Below are positions 1 through 5,498 of a stretch of DNA of 5,498 nucleotides, piece after piece. This DNA is from Lysobacterales bacterium. GTDB lineage: Bacteria; Pseudomonadota; Gammaproteobacteria; Xanthomonadales; SZUA-36. Made by a program: the position numbers and the translations under genes. Below the pieces are notes generated by a model that worked only from the letters and a program-made list of their open reading frames with translations, had not been told where the DNA came from and made no database searches. The stretch lies in NCBI GenBank assembly GCA_009692275.1, contig SHZL01000191.1:1-5498 (forward strand), written 5' to 3'. Position 1 is the stretch's first letter; the number at the start of each line of letters is the position of its first letter.

Positions 1-160
1 CATCTATGCTCGCAAGGGCCAAGGTGAAAAAATCAAGACCATGATGAAAGCGCGGCATCCTGAGGCCTTGCATGTGGCTACAGATCGGCACTTCATCAAC
101 CCATTTGGCGGGGTGGATCGGCGCCGTCGTCGCAGGCAGCAAGAAAACGCCTTCGAATAA
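1..160 (+). CDS. 3' end of an unidentified upstream gene (partial)
   Basis: The reading frame entering the window (codons from position 2) runs open for 52 residues to a TAA at 158-160. I do not recognise the family. The visible tail is hydrophilic and basic, begins IYARKGQGEK, contains a HFINPFGG stretch and six consecutive arginines (GVDRRRRRR), and ends QQENAFE. Such a tail would be cytoplasmic if the protein is a membrane protein, but no membrane segment is visible here. The stop lies 24 nt before the coxB start on the same strand, with no terminator-like hairpin between, so the gene may be co-transcribed with the oxidase genes. Coding status rests on the open frame, the short gap and the shared strand. 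Function is unknown. Confidence 0.6.
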   Translation, partial: IYARKGQGEKIKTMMKARHPEALHVATDRHFINPFGGVDRRRRRRQQENAFE

Positions 161-171
161 CAAGCAGATCA

Positions 172-176
172 AAGGA
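172..176 (+). promoter_or_regulatory. Ribosome binding site of coxB
   Basis: AAGGA lies 8 nt before the ATG at 185. It supports that ATG as the coxB start. No promoter is recognisable in the 24-nt gap, so transcription probably begins upstream of the window or inside the preceding gene. Confidence 0.6.
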
Positions 177-184
177 AAAGAGAT

Positions 185-1537
185 ATGGTAGCTGCGGTCG
201 GAATTCTCGTACTGGTCATTGGAACCCTCCTTTTCCACTTTCTAAGTCCCTGGTGGCTGACACCCCTCGCGGCGGATTGGCAGTCACTTGATGACACGCT
301 GATAATCACTTTCTGGATTACCGGGGTTGTTTTCGTCGTCCTCAACGGTTTCCTCATCTGGGTCGTCATTAAGTATCGTCATCGCCCGGGGCTCAAGGCG
401 CATTACGAGCCGGAGAGTCACAAGCTGGAATGGTGGTTGACGGTCATTACCACCGTTGGAGTGATAGGCATGCTGGCCCCCGGCTTGTGGGCATGGCATA
501 GCATCGTCACGGTTCCGGAAGACGCCAGGGAAGTGGAGGTTGTGGGTCAGCAATGGAACTGGAGCTTCCGTTTCCCGGGTGAAGACGGCGTACTGGGACA
601 GGTGGGCATAGAAGAAATGAACCCTGCAAACTCTTTGGGGCTAAAGGCTGATGACCCGGCCGGCCAGGATGATGTGTTGGTTGTGAGTGGTGAATTGCAC
701 TTGCCTTTGGGCATCCCATACAAATTCGTCCTGCGCTCCAAGGACGTGTTGCATAACTTTACCGTGCCGGAATTCCGCGTGAAAATGGACCTGGTGCCGG
801 GTATGACCCCATATGTCTGGGCGAAGCCAACGGTAGCCGGGCGATACGACATCTTGTGCCAGGAATTATGCGGCATAGGTCACTTCGCCATGCGCGGTTC
901 GGTGGTGGTGGAAGAAGAAGCTGCGTTTGACCGGTGGCTTGACGCTTACCCGACGTTTGCTGAAGTACAGGAAATGGCAGCGCCAAATGTGGCAATGGGG
1001 CAAGCCCAGTTTGCCGTGTGCAGCGCGTGCCACGGGGCCCAGGGCGAAGGCAATGTGCTGCTCAACGCGCCCAAGCTTGCCGGCCAGGCCGAGTGGTATG
1101 TGCAGCGCCAATTGAAGAATTTCAAACACGGCTTAAGAGGTGCTGAACCGAGCGATGCTTTTGGCATGCAAATGGCGCCTATGGCTGCCACCCTGGCGGA
1201 TGATGCCGCGATAGCCAATGTTGCTGCTTATGTTGCGTCCTTGCCGGACTTCCTCCCGCCAGCAACAGTTCAAGGGGATTCAAAGCGGGGCCAGGACTTC
1301 TATGTCACCTGCCAGGCTTGTCATGGCGCTGCGGGGCAGGGTATCTGGTCGATGAGTGCCCCGCGGTTGAGCAGGTTGAATGACTGGTACCTCGTGCGGC
1401 AGTTGCAAAACTACAAGCAGGGTATCCGTGGGGCCCATCCATCTGACCTTCATGGCAAACAAATGAGGCTGGTCAGCGGGGTATTGCGCGATGACCAGTC
1501 CATCAACGACACGGTGGCATATATCAACCAGTTGTGA
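185..1537 (+). CDS. coxB: Cytochrome c oxidase subunit II fused to two cytochrome c domains
   Basis: This 450-residue protein is the electron-entry subunit of a heme-copper oxidase. Hydrophobic segments lie at about 2-20, 39-62 and 83-105; the first may be a signal peptide or a retained helix, and there is no lipobox cysteine. The periplasmic cupredoxin domain (about 115-245) has the aromatic QWNW patch (W124) and a complete CuA site: H190, then C225, E227, C229, H233 and M236 in CQELCGIGHFAM. Two class I, c4-like cytochrome domains follow, with heme sites CSACH (C279, C282, H283) and CQACH (C376, C379, H380). M330 and M427 are the probable sixth ligands because they occupy matching positions in the two domains. 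Ordinary subunit II is roughly 250-300 residues, so the extra length is the diheme part. It should deliver electrons from a quinol-cytochrome c pathway to CuA and then to subunit I. Start chosen from the Shine-Dalgarno site and the hydrophobic N-terminus. Confidence 0.96.
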   Translation: MVAAVGILVLVIGTLLFHFLSPWWLTPLAADWQSLDDTLIITFWITGVVFVVLNGFLIWVVIKYRHRPGLKAHYEPESHKLEWWLTVITTVGVIGMLAPGLWAWHSIVTVPEDAREVEVVGQQWNWSFRFPGEDGVLGQVGIEEMNPANSLGLKADDPAGQDDVLVVSGELHLPLGIPYKFVLRSKDVLHNFTVPEFRVKMDLVPGMTPYVWAKPTVAGRYDILCQELCGIGHFAMRGSVVVEEEAAFDRWLDAYPTFAEVQEMAAPNVAMGQAQFAVCSACHGAQGEGNVLLNAPKLAGQAEWYVQRQLKNFKHGLRGAEPSDAFGMQMAPMAATLADDAAIANVAAYVASLPDFLPPATVQGDSKRGQDFYVTCQACHGAAGQGIWSMSAPRLSRLNDWYLVRQLQNYKQGIRGAHPSDLHGKQMRLVSGVLRDDQSINDTVAYINQL

Positions 1538-1587
1538 TTCACGGCTGGCGGTCTTGATTGATGCCAAATACACAGTGAAGAATTGCG

Positions 1588-1600
1588 GCCCGCATCGGGC
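1588..1600 (+). repeat. Small inverted repeat in the coxB-coxA spacer
   Basis: GCCCG and CGGGC flank a CAT loop, giving a perfect 5-bp GC-only stem. The stem does not extend outward and no T-run follows, so it is a poor intrinsic terminator. It sits just upstream of the coxA ribosome binding site, in the only sizeable spacer of the cluster. It could be a processing or mRNA-stability element, or chance. Confidence 0.3.
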
Positions 1601-1609
1601 GTTAAGAAC

Positions 1610-1614
1610 AGGAG
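1610..1614 (+). promoter_or_regulatory. Ribosome binding site of coxA
   Basis: AGGAG stands 9 nt before the ATG at 1624, a strong Shine-Dalgarno match at normal spacing that fixes the coxA start. Confidence 0.65.
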
Positions 1615-1623
1615 CGTAGTCTG

Positions 1624-3405
1624 ATGGCATATGTTGCAATCGCGGACCGGGACCATGAGCAACACTTGCATGATCCCCAGTCATTCGTCACCAAGTACAT
1701 CTGGAGCCAGGATCATAAAATCATTGCCATCCAGTATTCCCTGACGGCAATTTCGGTTGGCCTCGTGGCCCTGGTGCTCAGCCTAAGTATGCGCTTGCAG
1801 CTTGGGTTCCCGGACACCTTTTCGTTCATAACGCCGGGCGAGTATTACCAGGCCATCACCATGCATGGCATGATCATGGTGATTTACCTGCTCACTGCCT
1901 TGCTGCTGGGTGGCTTTGGCAATTACCTGATTCCGTTGATGTGTGGCGCGCGGGACATGGTGTTTCCCTACATGAACATGTTGAGTTACTGGGTTTACCT
2001 GCTCTCGGTGTTCGTGCTCCTCTCCAGTTTCTTCATTTCCGGTGGACCGACGGGCGCCGGGTGGACGCTCTATCCGCCCCAGTCGGTGATGCCGGGCACT
2101 CCCGGTGTGGGTGGCGGCATCGTGCTGATGCTTATATCACTGGTGTTGTTTATCGTGGCCTTCACCATGGGTGGTCTTAACTATGTGACCACAGTGCTGC
2201 AGGCCAGGTGTCGCGGCATGACCATGATGCGCATGCCGCTGGCGGTCTGGGGGATTTTTACTGCCACAGTGCTCGGTTTGCTGGCTTTTCCCGCCCTGCT
2301 GGTTTCCGGCATCATGTTGTTGCTGGATGCGCTGGCCGGCACCAGTTTCTTTGCTCCGGCCATGCTTTCCATGGGTGAAGAATCCCGGCACGCCGGGGGA
2401 AGCCCGATACTATTCCAGCACTTATTCTGGTTTTTCGGCCATCCTGAGGTGTATATCGTCGCCTTGCCCGCTTTTGGCGTGATCTCAGACCTGGTGGCTG
2501 TGCATGCCCGCAAGAATATTTTTGGGTACCGCATGATGGTATGGGCCATCCTTTCCATCGGCGTAATCTCCTTCGTGGTATGGGCCCACCACATGTACGT
2601 CAGTGGCATGAACCCGTATTTTGGTTTCTTTTTTGCAACGACGACATTGATCATCGCCATTCCCACAGCATTGAAGGTGTACAACTGGGTGCTGACCCTG
2701 TGGCGCGGCAACATCCACCTTACCGTGCCCATGCTGTTTGTGATTGGCTTTATTTTCACTTTTATCAATGGCGGCATCACTGGCCTGTTCCTGGGTAACG
2801 TGGCCGTCGACATGCCGCTGTCCGATTCTTATTTCATTGTTGGGCATTTCCACATGGTGATGGGCGTATCGCCGATCCTGGTGATTTTTGGTTCGATCTA
2901 CCACTGGTATCCCAAGATGACCGGTCGCATGCTGGATGACCGGCTTGGCCGGATTCATTTCTGGTGCACCCTGTTCGGTACCTATGCCATTTACCTGCCG
3001 ATGCATTACCTCGGAATACTGGGCCTGCCACGCCGCTACTACGCCTTGGGGGATACCTCCTTCATCCCGGACTCTGCGCAAGCCATGAACGCAGGGATTT
3101 CTATAGCGGCCCTGTTTGTTGCCCTGTCGCAGATGATATTCCTGTTCAACCTGGCCTGGAGTCGCAAGCACGGCAAGCCTGCCGGAGGGAACCCCTGGAA
3201 CGCCACGACACTTGAATGGCAGACTCCGCAGACTCCGCCAGTGCACGGCAATTGGGGCAAGGATTTGCCGGTAGTCTATCGCTGGGCTTACGACTACAGC
3301 GTTCCGGGAGCAGCGCAGGACTTCATCCCGCAAACCATGGCGCCGGAAGATGTTCCCAGGGACGTTGGCAGTACCTACGACGGCCGTGAGGGTGCGCACG
3401 CTTGA
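1624..3405 (+). CDS. coxA: Cytochrome c oxidase subunit I (A-type heme-copper oxidase)
   Basis: This 593-residue, about 12-helix inner-membrane protein is the catalytic subunit, reducing O2 to water and pumping protons. Heme a ligands are H81 (TMHG) and H410; heme a3 ligand is H408 (VGHFH); CuB ligands are H273 (GHPEVY), H322 and H323, with Y277 as the cross-linked tyrosine. E275 in HPEVY marks the A1 subfamily. D-channel residues N100, D111 and N118 and K-channel residues S288, T348 and K351 match the Rhodobacter/Paracoccus pattern. The arginine pair R470-R471 fits the heme-propionate arginines. The hydrophilic C-terminus (from about 512, with TLEW and PVVYRW) is of a kind common in these proteins. 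One departure is notable: where canonical enzymes read LHDTY, this one reads LSDSY, so the usual Mg2+ ligand His is S400 while D401 is kept. It lies 86 nt after coxB, and its stop overlaps the next start. Confidence 0.98.
   Translation: MAYVAIADRDHEQHLHDPQSFVTKYIWSQDHKIIAIQYSLTAISVGLVALVLSLSMRLQLGFPDTFSFITPGEYYQAITMHGMIMVIYLLTALLLGGFGNYLIPLMCGARDMVFPYMNMLSYWVYLLSVFVLLSSFFISGGPTGAGWTLYPPQSVMPGTPGVGGGIVLMLISLVLFIVAFTMGGLNYVTTVLQARCRGMTMMRMPLAVWGIFTATVLGLLAFPALLVSGIMLLLDALAGTSFFAPAMLSMGEESRHAGGSPILFQHLFWFFGHPEVYIVALPAFGVISDLVAVHARKNIFGYRMMVWAILSIGVISFVVWAHHMYVSGMNPYFGFFFATTTLIIAIPTALKVYNWVLTLWRGNIHLTVPMLFVIGFIFTFINGGITGLFLGNVAVDMPLSDSYFIVGHFHMVMGVSPILVIFGSIYHWYPKMTGRMLDDRLGRIHFWCTLFGTYAIYLPMHYLGILGLPRRYYALGDTSFIPDSAQAMNAGISIAALFVALSQMIFLFNLAWSRKHGKPAGGNPWNATTLEWQTPQTPPVHGNWGKDLPVVYRWAYDYSVPGAAQDFIPQTMAPEDVPRDVGSTYDGREGAHA
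3388..3392 (+). promoter_or_regulatory. Ribosome binding site supporting the TTG start at 3402
   Basis: GAGGG lies inside the coxA 3' end, 9 nt before the TTG at 3402. It favours that TTG over the in-frame internal ATG at 3453, which has no better site than the weak GGGGAG just before it. Confidence 0.5.
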
Positions 3406-4016
3406 AAGTCCTGCAAAGACTATTGGCAAAGCCCTGGGAGCATGCCGGGGAGATGGAAGGGATTCACGGCGGCAATGTCGCCGGAAGACCACCCGGCCGG
3501 ACTGGTTTGTATGTCTTTCTCGGCGTTGTTACGAGCCTCTTCCTGTTGTTCAGTATTTCGCACCAGATGCGCTCGACCTACCCGGACTGGACTTCGATTG
3601 CAGAGCCCGGAATTCTCTGGTTCAACACCGGCATCCTGCTGTTGGCCAGCATATCCCTGCAATTGGCCAGCAATGCTGCGCTGTCCGGATCGCCCCGGCC
3701 GGTCAGGAATGAACTGCTGGCGGCCAGTGTATTCAGCGTGTTGTTTCTCGGCGGGCAGGTTTATGCCTGGAAGCTGATGCTGGACGCAGGTCTGTATGCC
3801 GCAGGAAACCCGGCTAACGCATACTTCTACATGTTCACGGCAGTCCATGCTGCCCACCTCCTCGGAGGCCTGTGGTTCCTGTTCAAGGCATTGGGAACGG
3901 CATATGCCGAACCGCATGACACAGCCCTGCCAGGTCGCATTGGCCTGTGTGCCACCTACTGGCATTTTCTGCTGCTGGTGTGGGCGTTGTTGTTTTACCT
4001 GCTGCTGAGCAGCTGA
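3402..4016 (+). CDS. Cytochrome c oxidase subunit III-like protein, short divergent paralogue
   Basis: This 204-residue protein is of the COX3/CyoC family, with five hydrophobic helices at about 34-53, 71-92, 105-126, 138-163 and 183-203. Family marks are NTGILL in helix 2, FYMFTAVHAAHLLGG in helix 4 (H149, H152) and the C-terminal YWHFLLLVW (H188). Subunit III has no redox centre; it supports subunit I stability and proton uptake. Aligned with the second subunit III encoded just downstream, GQVYAW replaces MQAFEW, so the conserved helix Glu is A122 here. The chosen start is TTG, whose last two bases plus the next A form the coxA stop (TTGA), which implies translational coupling; the N-terminal KPWE fits my recollection of this family. 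The alternative ATG at 3453 would remove 17 residues. A run of eight A residues (4019-4026) follows the gene. The family is clear; its exact role beside a second subunit III is not. Confidence 0.88.
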   Translation: MKVLQRLLAKPWEHAGEMEGIHGGNVAGRPPGRTGLYVFLGVVTSLFLLFSISHQMRSTYPDWTSIAEPGILWFNTGILLLASISLQLASNAALSGSPRPVRNELLAASVFSVLFLGGQVYAWKLMLDAGLYAAGNPANAYFYMFTAVHAAHLLGGLWFLFKALGTAYAEPHDTALPGRIGLCATYWHFLLLVWALLFYLLLSS

Positions 4017-4031
4017 ACAAAAAAAACATAT

Positions 4032-4036
4032 GAGGG
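4032..4036 (+). promoter_or_regulatory. Ribosome binding site of coxC
   Basis: GAGGG lies 7 nt before the ATG at 4044, just after an A-rich stretch that should keep the site unstructured. It selects this ATG over the out-of-frame ATG at 4030. Confidence 0.55.
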
Positions 4037-4043
4037 AACAGGC

Positions 4044-4739
4044 ATGACACACGAAGCAATGGCAGGATCAATGACTGCAATTCCGGCCGGAAATCTGGGC
4101 GTGGTTACGGATGTTTCGAGTGATAAACAGACCTTCCAGGTGCCCTGGGGCAAGGCCATGATGTGGATTTTCCTGCTCAGCGATACCTTCATCTTTTCCT
4201 GCTTCCTGATCAGTTACATGACCGTGCGTATCAGCACCACGGTTCCCTGGCCGAACCCGAGCGAAGTATTTGCCCTGTCATTCGGCGGTGAACCCATACC
4301 GCTGATCCTGATTGCCATCATGACCTTCGTGCTCATCACCTCCAGCGGCACCATGGCGCTGGCAGTGAATTTCGGCTACCGCAAGAACAAGAAAGTCACG
4401 GTAATGCTGATGTTGGCAACGGCTTTGCTGGGCGCAACGTTTGTGAGCATGCAGGCGTTCGAATGGACCAAGCTGATCATGGAAGAGGGCGTCCGGCCCT
4501 GGGGTAACCCCATGGGAGCGGCACAGTTTGGTGCGTCCTTCTTCATGATTACCGGTTTTCACGGCATGCATGTGACCGCCGGGGTGATCTACCTGAGCAT
4601 CATTGCCTACCGGGTTGGGTCTGGTTTTTACGACCGGAAAAAGGGTGGAAATTACGAAACCGTCGAGATTGCCGGCCTGTATTGGCATTTCGTTGACCTG
4701 GTGTGGGTATTCATCTTTGCGTTTTTCTATTTGTGGTGA
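4044..4739 (+). CDS. coxC: Cytochrome c oxidase subunit III
   Basis: This 231-residue inner-membrane protein is the canonical subunit III of the cluster. After a polar N-terminus of about 35 residues, five helices are visible near 38-60, 84-107, 118-138, 160-188 and 210-230, the CyoC-like short form rather than the seven-helix mitochondrial form. Classic motifs are WGKAMMWIFLLSD at the first helix, MQAFEW with the conserved Glu (E140), TGFHGMHV (H173, H176), and the C-terminal VEIAGLYWHFVDLVW (E208, H215, D218). It should pack against subunit I near the D-channel entrance and sustain proton uptake and enzyme stability. It starts 27 nt after the preceding subunit III paralogue, from which it is clearly divergent, so the pair is not a recent duplication. 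Confidence 0.95.
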   Translation: MTHEAMAGSMTAIPAGNLGVVTDVSSDKQTFQVPWGKAMMWIFLLSDTFIFSCFLISYMTVRISTTVPWPNPSEVFALSFGGEPIPLILIAIMTFVLITSSGTMALAVNFGYRKNKKVTVMLMLATALLGATFVSMQAFEWTKLIMEEGVRPWGNPMGAAQFGASFFMITGFHGMHVTAGVIYLSIIAYRVGSGFYDRKKGGNYETVEIAGLYWHFVDLVWVFIFAFFYLW

Positions 4740-4776
4740 CGCGGCTGGCATGCTTATGAACAACGATTATTCAAGC

Positions 4777-4780
4777 GGAG
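4777..4780 (+). promoter_or_regulatory. Ribosome binding site of the subunit IV-like gene
   Basis: GGAG lies 9 nt before the ATG at 4790 and supports that start. Confidence 0.5.
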
Positions 4781-4789
4781 TAATTTGAA

Positions 4790-5137
4790 ATGGCTCAATC
4801 AGAAGGCCACCAACAACATCCACTCGGTATTTATTTCTGGGTATGGGGCTTGCTGTTCGTACTCAGCGGGTTTTCCTACGGGGTTGACTATTTTCAGCTG
4901 GAAGGCATGCTGCGCTGGTCGCTTATCCTGCTGTTCATGTTTCTCAAAGCCGGATTCATCGTTGCCGTCTTCATGCATATGGCCTGGGAACGACTCGCGC
5001 TGATCTATGCCATCCTGGTGCCACCTTTGTGCCTCACGGTCTTTATTGGCCTGATGGCCATTGAAGGTGATTACACCTTCCTGGCCCGGCTGGCTGCCTT
5101 CGGGCCCGCAGCGGAAATCATCGCTCCGCACCAATAG
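4790..5137 (+). CDS. Cytochrome c oxidase subunit IV-like small membrane protein
   Basis: This 115-residue protein fits the prokaryotic COX4/CyoD family of small three-helix subunits. Hydrophobic segments lie at about 13-30, 41-63 and 68-91. The second helix carries the family signature KAGFIVAVFMHMAWE (K53, H63, E67), and helix 3 contains a double proline (P78-P79). The N-terminus is short, polar and His-rich, and the C-terminus is a tail of about 24 residues. No redox ligand set is present. In related oxidases this subunit helps assembly or stability of the metal centres in subunit I; that role is inferred here from family and position. It lies 50 nt after coxC and 23 nt before the channel gene, in the same transcription direction. 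Confidence 0.9.
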   Translation: MAQSEGHQQHPLGIYFWVWGLLFVLSGFSYGVDYFQLEGMLRWSLILLFMFLKAGFIVAVFMHMAWERLALIYAILVPPLCLTVFIGLMAIEGDYTFLARLAAFGPAAEIIAPHQ

Positions 5138-5145
5138 CCCCTGCC

Positions 5146-5151
5146 AGAAGG
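5146..5151 (+). promoter_or_regulatory. Ribosome binding site of the channel gene
   Basis: AGAAGG lies 9 nt before the ATG at 5161, in the 23-nt gap after the subunit IV-like gene. It supports this start and suggests translation from the same message. Confidence 0.55.
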
Positions 5152-5160
5152 TATTGCCCG

Positions 5161-5498
5161 ATGTTCGAACCGGAAATGCTGACGACCATTGCGGTTTTCA
5201 GCGCGGTAATCGTGTTCGTTGTAACCTTCCACTACGAAGTCCTGTCCTTCCTCACGACCATGATGCCGCGTATGCGCATGAAGCACCGGCGACGTATTGT
5301 GGTTGGTGACTTTGGTGCGCTGGTGGCCCACATGGTGGAAGTGTGGGTTTTTGCAGTAGCCTACTATGTGCAGCCTGATGCAAAAACCTGGGGCCACCTG
5401 GAGGGAGGTTTTGATGGCACTCTGGCGGCTTGCGCCTATTTCTCATTCACCGTCTACACGACCTTGGGATTCGGTGATATTCAGCCCTTTGGCGATAT
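5161..5498 (+). CDS. K+ channel-like protein, Ion_trans_2 type (partial, 3' end beyond window)
   Basis: The frame is open from ATG 5161 to the window end, giving 112 complete codons. The order is a hydrophobic helix (about 7-30), a basic cytoplasmic-looking loop with MRMKHRRR (38-45), a second helix (about 47-70), a short linker, and a pore-loop region (about 88-106) ending in the selectivity filter T101-L102-G103-F104-G105-D106. TLGFGD is a K+-channel type filter (TxGFGD variant of TVGYGD), preceded by YFSFTVYT as in pore helices. An inner helix should follow the filter but lies outside. The protein would be an inner-membrane cation channel, probably K+-selective. Whether it has a cytosolic regulatory domain cannot be seen. 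It follows the subunit IV-like gene by 23 nt with its own Shine-Dalgarno site, so it probably belongs to the oxidase transcript. A functional link to respiration is inference. Confidence 0.85.
   Translation, partial: MFEPEMLTTIAVFSAVIVFVVTFHYEVLSFLTTMMPRMRMKHRRRIVVGDFGALVAHMVEVWVFAVAYYVQPDAKTWGHLEGGFDGTLAACAYFSFTVYTTLGFGDIQPFGD

Noticed and set aside
1554..1582. TTGATT as a possible -35 box for an internal promoter before coxA
   Set aside because: At 16-17 nt spacing the sequence is TGAAGA/GAAGAA, which does not resemble a -10 box.
2181..2813. 210-codon minus-strand open frame inside coxA
   Set aside because: It is an antisense shadow of coxA with no recognisable motif.
2485..3492. 335-codon open frame on the minus strand opposite coxA
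   Set aside because: It lies wholly antisense to the well-supported 3' two-thirds of coxA and the start of the next gene, is rich in His, Arg and Gln as expected for the complement of a membrane-protein gene, and has no recognisable domain.
4019..4026. Run of eight A residues as a slippage or frameshift site, or a reverse-strand terminator
   Set aside because: It lies after the TGA stop of the upstream gene and before the coxC start, so slippage would not alter a protein, and no GC-rich hairpin adjoins it.
3420..4052. 210-codon minus-strand open frame opposite the first subunit III gene
   Set aside because: It covers almost exactly the sense gene, and its Gln/Cys/His-rich composition is that of an antisense shadow.
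4278..4763. 161-codon minus-strand open frame opposite coxC
   Set aside because: It is antisense to a gene with clear COX3 motifs and has no domain of its own.
4750..4788. Possible 12-residue leader peptide (MLMNNDYSSGVI) before the subunit IV-like gene
   Set aside because: No Shine-Dalgarno site precedes its ATG and it is only the tail of a longer out-of-frame shadow. Its stop at 4786-4788 lies next to the following start, which could be chance.

Overview
The window holds one co-directional, tightly packed gene cluster on the + strand encoding a heme-copper terminal oxidase. The order is an unidentified partial gene, coxB (CuA subunit II fused to two cytochrome c domains), coxA (catalytic subunit I), a short subunit III paralogue, a canonical subunit III, a subunit IV-like small protein, and a K+ channel-like protein cut off by the window end. 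Moderately GC-rich composition, clear Shine-Dalgarno sites, an A-type oxidase and cytochrome c4-like heme domains suggest a respiring proteobacterium, most likely a gammaproteobacterium. This placement is inference from protein style, and no single sequence here proves it.

Layout: 1-160 is the 3' end of an upstream gene; 185-1537 coxB; 1538-1623 is the longest spacer (86 nt, with a small hairpin); 1624-3405 coxA; 3402-4016 subunit III paralogue, starting at a TTG that overlaps the coxA stop; 4044-4739 coxC; 4790-5137 subunit IV-like protein; 5161-5498 ion-channel gene, incomplete. No minus-strand gene, RNA gene, mobile element, CRISPR array or convincing terminator was seen, and no gap exceeds 86 nt.

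Together the products would form a membrane oxidase that takes electrons through its own two c-type hemes, passes them to CuA, then to heme a and the heme a3/CuB site, reduces O2 to water and pumps protons. All heme, CuA and CuB ligands and the D- and K-channel residues are present. Departures from the textbook aa3 oxidase are the diheme extension of subunit II, a Ser in place of the usual non-redox Mg2+ ligand His in subunit I, two different subunit III proteins (one without the conserved Glu), no ctaG between coxA and coxC, and a K+ channel-like gene at the end of the cluster. This is a variant of a known enzyme class (diheme ccaa3-like oxidase), not a wholly new system.
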